Assembly (NCBI GenBank): GCA_964649825.1
Contig: CAZYQW010000060.1
Coordinates: 1 to 64,000 of the forward strand
Direction of reading: 5' to 3'
DNA length: 64,000 nucleotides
From: CAZYQW01 sp964649825
GTDB taxonomy: Bacteria; Planctomycetota; B15-G4; JADJEK01
This document shows, piece by piece, positions 1 through 6,541 of the stretch (position 1 is its first letter; each line of letters begins with the position of its first letter). Under the pieces are notes generated by a model. The model saw nothing but the letters and a program-made list of their open reading frames with translations. It was not told where the DNA came from and did not search any database. The position numbers were made by a program, and so were the translations under genes.

Positions 1-1
1 A

Positions 2-1288
2 CCCGCGGGCCACCAGACGGTGCGTTCCCTTCTCTCCTACTCTCTGGTGTTGGGAACGGAGGAGCACGCGTCCGTGGCGGCGTCGCTGCACGCGCTGGGG
101 GGAGTGCTTCAGGCGCAGGGAGATCTTCGAGGAGCGCGCGAGAAGCTGGAGCGATCGCTGGAGATCGAGAAGTCGGTGCTGGGAATGGAGGAGCACGCGT
201 CCGTGGCGGCGTCGCTGCACGCGCTGGGGGGAGTGCTTCATGCGCAGGGGGATTTTCGAGGAGCGCGTGAGAGGCTGGAGCGATCGCTGGAGATCAAGAA
301 GTCGGTGCTGGGAACGGAGGAGCACCCGGACGTGGCGGTGTCGCTGCAAGCGCTGGCGGGAGTGCTGAAAGCGCAGGGGGATCTTCGAGGAGCGCGCGAG
401 AAGCTGGAGCGATCGCTGGAGATCCAGAAGTCGGTGCTGGGAACGGAGGAGCACCCGGAGGTGTCGTTCTCCGTCCACAACCTTGCCGCGCTGCTCGTGG
501 AAGAAGGTGAGCTGGAGGAAGCGGTCGCCACGTTCGAGCGATCGATTCGGATCAAGGCACGGTGCTTCGGTACGCTCGAACACTACACGGCCGCGGAAAC
601 GCAGGTTCAGCTCGGCGTCCTTCTCGTGCGCATGGACCGCCGCGACGAGGGGCTCGATCTCCTCCGCCAGGCGCAGTCCACGTTCCACCGCACCTGTCCC
701 GACCATCCGCTGCTCGCGCAGTTGAACCAGATGCTCGGCGCGACGACCACCGACGGGGACCCGGCAATGGCTCTCCTCACGGCCGCGATCCAGGCGCGGA
801 AGGCGGGCGCGATCCCGGGCGACCTGGTGGAGGCGTTCGACGCGCTCCGCGGGCAGGGGGGCGAGGCAGCGGCGTTCGGAGCCGTGGCGGAGGCGATCGC
901 CCGCGGCGAGACGCCGTGGGTGCCGGACGAGGTCGCCCAGCCGCGGCGCGAAATGCTCGAGCAGGTCGTCGGCCTGATTCGAGCCGTCGACCTGGACCCG
1001 CACGCGGTGCTCGACGCGGTGCTCGACGTGCGATGCCGGCGCGTCCCGCTCGACCCGGAGCGACGCGCCGACCTGGACATGATGGGCCAGATCGAGGCTC
1101 ACGCGCCGGCGGCCCGCTACCTCGAGGCCTTGCTCACGGCTCGCGAGGTGCCGCCGGTGCCCGACGACGTGGAGGAGCCGTTCGCCTCGTTCCTCTCCCT
1201 CGCCCGCGCACGCGCGCTCGACGACGACCGGTCGGCCGACGGGCGCGATGGCGCGTCGCCACCGGCCGAGCAGGAGACCGACGGATGA
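2..1288 (+). CDS. TPR-repeat protein, 5' end probably outside the window
   Basis: The reading frame is open to the left edge of the window, so the true start may lie upstream; a GTG at position 20 is the first in-window start and would give 422 aa. Counting from that GTG, residues 11 to about 225 are five kinesin-light-chain-type tetratricopeptide repeats with a 43-residue period, each starting with a LGTEEH-like sequence. The rest (about 230-422) is a mostly helical, Ala/Arg/Asp-rich region I do not recognise, ending in a charged tail. TPRs of this type mediate protein-protein contacts; no enzymatic domain is visible. The stop codon overlaps the start of the ECF sigma gene (ATGA), so the two are probably translationally coupled. 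In such arrangements the TPR protein may sense or scaffold for the sigma factor, which is inference. Confidence 0.75.
   Translation, partial: PAGHQTVRSLLSYSLVLGTEEHASVAASLHALGGVLQAQGDLRGAREKLERSLEIEKSVLGMEEHASVAASLHALGGVLHAQGDFRGARERLERSLEIKKSVLGTEEHPDVAVSLQALAGVLKAQGDLRGAREKLERSLEIQKSVLGTEEHPEVSFSVHNLAALLVEEGELEEAVATFERSIRIKARCFGTLEHYTAAETQVQLGVLLVRMDRRDEGLDLLRQAQSTFHRTCPDHPLLAQLNQMLGATTTDGDPAMALLTAAIQARKAGAIPGDLVEAFDALRGQGGEAAAFGAVAEAIARGETPWVPDEVAQPRREMLEQVVGLIRAVDLDPHAVLDAVLDVRCRRVPLDPERRADLDMMGQIEAHAPAARYLEALLTAREVPPVPDDVEEPFASFLSLARARALDDDRSADGRDGASPPAEQETDG
50..565 (+). repeat. Four 129-bp tandem repeats encoding TPR units
   Basis: Units start at 50, 179, 308 and 437, exactly 129 bp (43 codons) apart. 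The first two are almost identical in DNA, including synonymous positions. The third is slightly diverged and the fourth clearly diverged toward its 3' half. This gradient suggests recent duplication of the upstream units. The repeats stay in frame and are coding. Confidence 0.9.
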
Positions 1289-1998
1289 TCGACGCCGACG
1301 CCCTCCGGCACGCGCTCGTCGCGCGCGTGATCGAACGGAGCCCGGTCGCGGACGACGGGTCGCTCACGCTGCGGATCTGGCGCGAGCTCGGCTCGCAGTT
1401 CACGCGCTCCGGCGAGCGCGGCGCGGCGGCATCCCGGAAGGCGTGGACCGACGCCGCGCTGATCGCGGGGCTCGCGCGGCGGGACGCCAACGAGTTCGAG
1501 GAGGTGATGTCCCGGTATCTCGGCCGCCTGGCCGGGTACGCCAGGGGGCGCCTCCGGGATCAGGACACGGCGAACGATCTGGTGCAGAACACATTCATCG
1601 TGCTGTTGAAGAAGCGGGAACGACTCGACGCCGCGCTCGGCTCGCTCGAGTCGTTCCTCTTCGGGGTGCTGCGGAACGAGCTGAAGGTGCACCTCGCGCG
1701 GGCCGCGGCACGGCGACCGGTCGAGCCGCTCGACGAGTCGACCCTCGCGGCCGCGGAGAAGGACGAAGAGCAAGACGCGGCCCACGCCCGCCTCCTCGAA
1801 CGGGAGGATCGCGACCGTCTCGTCGACGCGATCGGCCGGCTGGACGAGCTCGACCAGGAGATCATCGTGCGCAGCCTGAACGGCGAGGCGCCCGCGGCGA
1901 TCGCGAACGATCTCGATCTCGCGCCCGTTCACGTCCGCGTCCTGAAGCACCGCGCCCTCGCGACGCTGCGCGCCGCGCTCGGAGGAGGCGACCGATGA
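1285..1998 (+). CDS. RNA polymerase ECF-type sigma factor
   Basis: A 237-aa protein. Region 2 lies at about residues 65-115 (a DANEFEEVMSRYL segment followed by ANDLVQNTFIVLL, the core-binding and -10 recognition helices), and region 4 at about 190-235 (DELDQEIIVRS, then a helix-turn-helix with VHVRVLKHRALATL). There is no region 1 or 3, as expected for extracytoplasmic-function sigma factors. An N-terminal extension of about 60 residues precedes region 2. The ATG overlaps the stop of the TPR gene by 4 bp, and the zinc-finger gene downstream overlaps the sigma stop by 4 bp, so the three form one operon. The Ser/Thr kinase-TPR gene follows. ECF groups encoded next to such kinases are known in Planctomycetota and Acidobacteriota, so phosphorylation-controlled activity is plausible but not shown here. 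Confidence 0.9.
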   Translation: MIDADALRHALVARVIERSPVADDGSLTLRIWRELGSQFTRSGERGAAASRKAWTDAALIAGLARRDANEFEEVMSRYLGRLAGYARGRLRDQDTANDLVQNTFIVLLKKRERLDAALGSLESFLFGVLRNELKVHLARAAARRPVEPLDESTLAAAEKDEEQDAAHARLLEREDRDRLVDAIGRLDELDQEIIVRSLNGEAPAAIANDLDLAPVHVRVLKHRALATLRAALGGGDR

Positions 1999-2249
1999 GC
2001 GACACCTCCCCGCCGATCCCTCCCACCGCGCCGGTCGGTTGCCTCGACCCGACTCTCGGCGCCCGCGCCGCGGCCGACTGGGACGCCGTCGACCGATCGC
2101 CGCTGCTCCGCGCCCACGTCGCGCGCTGCCTCGCGTGCGGCGTCACCCTTCGCGCGCTCCAGGGCCTTCGCGCTCGGCCCCCCGCGTCGGACGCGTCGAT
2201 CGAGCCGCTCCGCTCCGCCGTGCGCGCCCGCTTCCACCGCGGTCGCTGA
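1995..2249 (+). CDS. Small zinc-finger anti-sigma-like protein
   Basis: An 84-aa protein with no membrane segment. Residues 41-48 read H-V-A-R-C-L-A-C, the H-x3-C-x2-C core of the ZAS (zinc-binding anti-sigma) motif, preceded by a helical Asp/Arg-rich stretch. The usual upstream His or Cys ligand is not obvious; C16 or another residue might serve. ZAS domains normally bind an ECF sigma factor, and this gene overlaps the end of the sigma gene by 4 bp, so it is probably its dedicated regulator. It is much shorter than typical RsrA/ChrR anti-sigma proteins and has no output or sensor domain, so the signal may enter through the TPR protein or the kinase (inference). Confidence 0.65.
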   Translation: MSDTSPPIPPTAPVGCLDPTLGARAAADWDAVDRSPLLRAHVARCLACGVTLRALQGLRARPPASDASIEPLRSAVRARFHRGR

Positions 2250-2263
2250 CGGCGTCCGCTGCG

Positions 2264-2286
2264 TGGTCCCGGGACCATGGTGGTCC
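2264..2286 (+). terminator. Palindrome after the sigma operon, possible terminator
   Basis: Two overlapping inverted repeats sit 15 bp after the zinc-finger stop codon: TGGTCCCGGGACCA (2264-2277) and GGACCATGGTGGTCC (2272-2286). A short, weak pyrimidine run (CTTCTC) follows. The remaining 380 bp up to the kinase gene show no other gene or clear promoter. Confidence 0.3.
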
Positions 2287-2666
2287 TTCTCGACGTCGGT
2301 CGGGTGCGCACCGTCTCCCACGAGGTCGTGATCGCCGCGGATGAGCTGGCCGCAGCGCTCGAGGTCGTGCGGGCGGGACGACGACGCTCGGCGCCGTACG
2401 GATCGAGGAGCGCAGGGAATCGCGCACAGGTCGCCCGAGGTCGTCTCCGCGCTTCGCGACCTGGAGCGCTCGGCGCCGCCGGCCCGTCCGGGGTCTCCGG
2501 CCCGCGCCCGGCCGGCCTCGCATGGCCCATCGCGCCGTTCCCCGCACGCTTGCCCCAGGACTCGAACTAGACTGGCGCATGGCGTGGTTCCTTCGCATGT
2601 CTTCCGCTCACCGACTGGCGTGTCGACCGGTGTGGTTCGGGGACGCCGCCGCGCCGAGGAGATGCA

Positions 2667-5342
2667 GTGAATCCAGAACGGTGGAACGAGATCCGTCGCA
2701 TCGCCGAGGAGGCGCTGCAGCGTCCGGCCGGGGAACGGGTGGGGTTCCTCGACGCCGCGTGCGGCGCCGACCGGCCGCTCCGGGAGGAGGTCGCTCGAAT
2801 CCTCGCCGGCGACGCGAACGGCGACGAGCTGGCCGGGATCGTGATGGGCGCGCTCGCGTCGACGGTGAGGGACTCGGCGCACGACGTCGCCGGCACGGGG
2901 GGGCGAATCGGAGCGTTCCGGCTGCTCGAGCGGATCGGGGCGGGAGGGATGGGCACCGTCTACGCAGCGGAGCAGGACGAGCCCCGCCGGATCGTCGCCC
3001 TGAAGACGCTGAACGGCGGGTTCCTCGCGCCCGAGGCGGTGCGGCGGTTCCGCTACGAGTCCGAGATCCTCGCGCGTCTCAACCACCCCGCGATCGCGCA
3101 GGTGTACGAAGCCGGCACGCAGGAAGTGAAGTCGGGCGACGCGACCTGGTCGATCCCGTACTTCGCGATGGAGCTCGTCCCCGGCGCGCGCACGTTGATC
3201 GAGTACGCGGAGGCCGAGCGGCTCGACCTCGATGCACGCCTGTCGTTGTTCCTCTCCGCGTGCGACGCGGTCCATCATGGCCATCAGAAGGGGATCATCC
3301 ACCGCGACCTGAAGCCCGGCAACGTCCTCGTCGGCACCGACGGACGATTGAAGGTGATCGACTTCGGCGTCGCCCGCGTCGCCGACGCGGAGGCGGACGG
3401 GACCGGAGGGCTCCTGACGCGGACCGGACAGCTCATCGGGACGCTGCGCTACATGAGTCCGGAGCAGGTCCAGGGGCGGCTGGACGCGATCGATACCCGC
3501 TCCGACGTCTACGCCCTCGGCGTGGTGCTGTACGAGCTGCTCTCGGGAAGCGCGCCGCACGACCTGGCGGGCGCGTCGATCACGGAGTCGATCCGGCGGA
3601 TCTCCGTGAATCCGCCGCGCCGCCTGAGGGACGTCCGGCCGTCGATCCCGCTCGACCTCGACTGGATCGCGGGTCGCGCGGTCGAGCGCGAGAAGGAGCG
3701 GAGGTACGGGTCGGCGGGGGAGTTCGCCGCGGACGTCCGCCGCTTCCTGCGCCGTGAGCCGATCCTGGCGCGGCCTCCCTCGATCTCGTATCAGCTCCGG
3801 CGTTTCGCCGCGCGGCACAAGGCGCTGGTCCTCGCGGCGTCGTTGCTTTTCGTCGGGATCCTGTCCGCGACCGCCGTCACGCTCGGCGCGCTCCAGGACG
3901 AGGTGGCGGCGCGGCGGGACGAGGCGCGCCAGCGCCGCGCGGCGGAGGCCGTCGTGTCGTTCCTGAACGAGGAGATCATCAAACAGGCGGACCCGTGGCA
4001 GCAGCCCGACCCGGACGTCTCGCTGCGCCAGGTGATCGAGAGCGCGGCCGCCCGGATCGACGGGAGGTTCGAGGGCGACCCGTTCGTGGAAGCGTCGATC
4101 CGCCGGACGATCGGGAGGTCCCTCATCAACCTCGGGCTCGCCTCCGCGGCGCGAGAGCAGTTCGAGCGAGCCGCGACGCTGTTCGAGGGGGCGGCGGGCC
4201 CGGCCGCGGAGCCGACCTTGGATGCAAAGCGGATGCTCGGGCACGCATTGCGGTCGCTGGCGGAGTTCGATCGCGCCGAGGCGCTGTACGCCGAGCTCCT
4301 CCCCACGCTGCGCCGCACGCTCGGCGAGCACCACCCGATGACGGTTCGTGCGTCGGTCGACTTCGGCGGCGTCTTCTCGCAGAGCGGACGGCCCGACCGG
4401 GCGCGGGAGATCTGGCAGACGTGCCTCGACGCCGTCGCCGGCCGCGAGGCGGGCGAGCCCGAAGGCATCATCGCCCTGCACCACAACCTCGGCGACGTGC
4501 TCATGTCCCTGTCGCGGTACGACGAGGCCGAACCTCACCTCCGTGCCGCGGTCGACATGCAGACGCGGCTCCACGGAGAACGCTACCCCCCGGTCTTCCT
4601 GGCCCGGAACAATCTCGCCCGGTTCTTGTCGCGCACGAAGCGGCTCCCCGAGGCGCTGGAGCTCTATCGAGAGACGTTGGAGCGGCAGCGCGCCGTCCTG
4701 TCCGACCACCATCCAGAGACGCTCATCACGCTGAACAGCCTGGGGGCCGTCCTCATCCAGCTCGAGCGATACGACGAGGCGGAGCCGATCGTGCTGCGGG
4801 TGGCCGAGCTCCGCGACGAGCTCCTCGGTCCTGATCACCCGCGGACGCTCTCGTCGAAGAACAACGTCGGGATGCTCTACCTTCGGACCGACAAGTACGA
4901 CGAGGCGGAGCCGTTCCTCGTCGCGGCGTTCGAGGCGCGGGCGGCGAGACTCGGACCGGATGCGCACGACACGGTGGTGTCGCGGCGCAATCTCGCGGAC
5001 CTGCGCGTCGCTCAGCTTCGGCTCGAGGAGGCGGAGCGGCTCTACGTCGAGAACGTCGCCGCGGCCGAGCGCGGCCCCGATCGGGGCACGGTCCAAGTCG
5101 GGCTCAACCAGCGGTCGCTCGGCGACTGCCTCGTGCTCTCCGGACGAATCGAGGACGCGCGGCAGGCGTTCGCCGCCGCGTACGCCACGTTCATCGCGGT
5201 GGAAGGCGAGGAGAGCCCGCGCGCGCGGAGCGCCGCGAAGCAGCTCGCCACGACGTGCTCCACGCTCGGCCTCGTCGACGACGCCGCGAAGTGGTCGGTG
5301 GCGGCCGGCGAAACGGCGAGTGAAGCCGCGGGTGGAGAGTGA
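2667..5342 (+). CDS. Membrane Ser/Thr protein kinase with C-terminal TPR sensor
   Basis: An 891-aa protein starting at GTG 2667 with GAGGAG 5 nt upstream. Residues 1-75 are the conserved MNPERW-type N-terminal leader of this kinase family. The Hanks-type kinase domain spans about 80-350: glycine loop GAGGMGTVY (91-99), Lys113, HRDLKPGN (212-219), DFG (232-234) and the activation segment ending YMSPEQ. All catalytic residues are present. A transmembrane helix lies at about 386-408, followed by a coiled segment and 8-10 kinesin-light-chain-type TPRs to the end. The kinase is therefore cytoplasmic and the TPR array outside the membrane. Its position downstream of the ECF sigma operon suggests the two form a signalling module (inference). 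An approximately 400-bp gap separates them, so it probably has its own promoter. Confidence 0.92.
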   Translation: MNPERWNEIRRIAEEALQRPAGERVGFLDAACGADRPLREEVARILAGDANGDELAGIVMGALASTVRDSAHDVAGTGGRIGAFRLLERIGAGGMGTVYAAEQDEPRRIVALKTLNGGFLAPEAVRRFRYESEILARLNHPAIAQVYEAGTQEVKSGDATWSIPYFAMELVPGARTLIEYAEAERLDLDARLSLFLSACDAVHHGHQKGIIHRDLKPGNVLVGTDGRLKVIDFGVARVADAEADGTGGLLTRTGQLIGTLRYMSPEQVQGRLDAIDTRSDVYALGVVLYELLSGSAPHDLAGASITESIRRISVNPPRRLRDVRPSIPLDLDWIAGRAVEREKERRYGSAGEFAADVRRFLRREPILARPPSISYQLRRFAARHKALVLAASLLFVGILSATAVTLGALQDEVAARRDEARQRRAAEAVVSFLNEEIIKQADPWQQPDPDVSLRQVIESAAARIDGRFEGDPFVEASIRRTIGRSLINLGLASAAREQFERAATLFEGAAGPAAEPTLDAKRMLGHALRSLAEFDRAEALYAELLPTLRRTLGEHHPMTVRASVDFGGVFSQSGRPDRAREIWQTCLDAVAGREAGEPEGIIALHHNLGDVLMSLSRYDEAEPHLRAAVDMQTRLHGERYPPVFLARNNLARFLSRTKRLPEALELYRETLERQRAVLSDHHPETLITLNSLGAVLIQLERYDEAEPIVLRVAELRDELLGPDHPRTLSSKNNVGMLYLRTDKYDEAEPFLVAAFEARAARLGPDAHDTVVSRRNLADLRVAQLRLEEAERLYVENVAAAERGPDRGTVQVGLNQRSLGDCLVLSGRIEDARQAFAAAYATFIAVEGEESPRARSAAKQLATTCSTLGLVDDAAKWSVAAGETASEAAGGE

Positions 5343-5394
5343 CGCGCGCCGCCGAGTTGAAGCGGCCTCCGGCGATCGGTACCGTTCGATCCCT

Positions 5395-6468
5395 ATGCCG
5401 ACCATCCACATCGACCGCGAGTTCCTCCTCGACCTCGGCGGTTCGCTGCCCGAGATCGAGATCGCGTGGGAGGAATGGGGAGTCGCGGACGCACCGCCGG
5501 AACGGACGGTCGCGATCTTTCCCGCGCTCTCCGCCTCGTGCCACGCCCGCTCCGGGCCGGACAACCCGGAGCCGGGTTGGTGGGAGGCGATGGTCGGCCC
5601 CGGGCTCTGGATCGACACGAACAAGTACCGCGTCGTCTGCGCATCGATCCTCGGCTCTCCGTTCGGCTCGACCTGCGCGCTGAGCCGCAACCCGAAGACC
5701 GGCCGGCACTACGGCCCCGAGTTTCCCCAGATCACGCCGGCGGATCAGGCCCAGTGTCACGCGTGGCTCTTCGACCATCTCGGGATCGACCGCGTCCGCG
5801 CGGTGATCGGCTCGAGCCTCGGGGGGATGCAGGTCCTGCAGTTCGCGGCGCTCTACCCGGACCGTGTCGATCGCATCGTCAGCATCTCGGCGACGGGCAA
5901 GACGACGCCCGGAACCGTCGCGCTGCGGCGGGTCGGGCGCCTCGCGATCCTGCTCGACCCCGACTACAAGGACGGTTGGTACGAGCCGGGAAGCGGCCCG
6001 TTTCGCGGGCTCTCGATCGCGCGCGAGCTGGGCACGATCACGTACCGATCGCGCGACGAATTCAACCAGCGCTTCGATTGGAACCCGGACCGGCCGCGGT
6101 CGTACGAGGACCTCGCGTTCGAGGTCGAGCAGTACCTCGCGCACCAGGCGAACCGCTTCGCTCACCGGTACGACGCGAACTGCTATCTGATGCTCTCGCG
6201 ATGCATGGACATGATGGACCTCGGCTCGGGGCAGCCGAACTACGCGGACGGTGCGCTCCGGATCAAGGCGCGGGCGCTGATCCTCGGCGTCGACCGGGAC
6301 ATGCTGATCCCGGTGACGGAGCAGCAGCACATCTCGCACCTCCTCGAGAGCCACGGCCGCAAGGTGCGCTTCGAGGTGCTCTCCTCGGTCTATGGGCACG
6401 ACGCGTTCCTGAAGGAGTACGACTGGTTCGGGCCTCGGATCCGGATGACGCTCGATGACGCGTCCTGA
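5395..6468 (+). CDS. MetX-family serine/homoserine O-acyltransferase
   Basis: A 357-aa alpha/beta-hydrolase-fold protein, the usual length for MetX. The nucleophile elbow is GSSLGGMQ with Ser141; the other triad members are Asp300 (GVDRDML) and His335 (YGHDAF). The segment around residue 48 reads FPALSASCHARS instead of the TGDxHxxG found in classical homoserine acetyltransferases, and the NPEPGWWEAMVGPG segment follows. This pattern recalls the fungal Cys2/CysA serine O-acetyltransferases as I remember them, so O-acetylserine for cysteine synthesis is as likely a product as O-acetylhomoserine. Acyl donor (acetyl or succinyl) cannot be read from sequence. It sits alone between the kinase and the GlnD-like gene, with no other sulfur-assimilation gene nearby. 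Confidence 0.8.
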   Translation: MPTIHIDREFLLDLGGSLPEIEIAWEEWGVADAPPERTVAIFPALSASCHARSGPDNPEPGWWEAMVGPGLWIDTNKYRVVCASILGSPFGSTCALSRNPKTGRHYGPEFPQITPADQAQCHAWLFDHLGIDRVRAVIGSSLGGMQVLQFAALYPDRVDRIVSISATGKTTPGTVALRRVGRLAILLDPDYKDGWYEPGSGPFRGLSIARELGTITYRSRDEFNQRFDWNPDRPRSYEDLAFEVEQYLAHQANRFAHRYDANCYLMLSRCMDMMDLGSGQPNYADGALRIKARALILGVDRDMLIPVTEQQHISHLLESHGRKVRFEVLSSVYGHDAFLKEYDWFGPRIRMTLDDAS

Positions 6469-6511
6469 TGAGTCCTGATCGCGGAGCCGCCGCGATCCGC
6501 GCAAAGCCTGC

Positions 6512-6517
6512 TATACT
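6512..6517 (+). promoter_or_regulatory. Possible -10 box of the GlnD-like gene
   Basis: TATACT lies 24 nt before the start codon at 6542 and is one of very few AT-rich hexamers in this GC-rich gap. No convincing -35 box is visible at the matching distance. Confidence 0.3.
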
Positions 6518-6541
6518 CCGGTCGGATATCGAGGACTCCGA

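Noticed and set aside
50..565. Regular repeats that could be taken for a CRISPR array
   Set aside because: The 129-bp units are contiguous, with no spacers, and encode TPR motifs in frame.
1929..5690. Very long open frame on the minus strand, opposite the sigma and kinase genes
   Set aside because: It is the antisense shadow of high-GC coding sequence: Arg-, Glu- and Asp-rich low-complexity translation, no domain, while the plus strand holds clear kinase and MetX domains.
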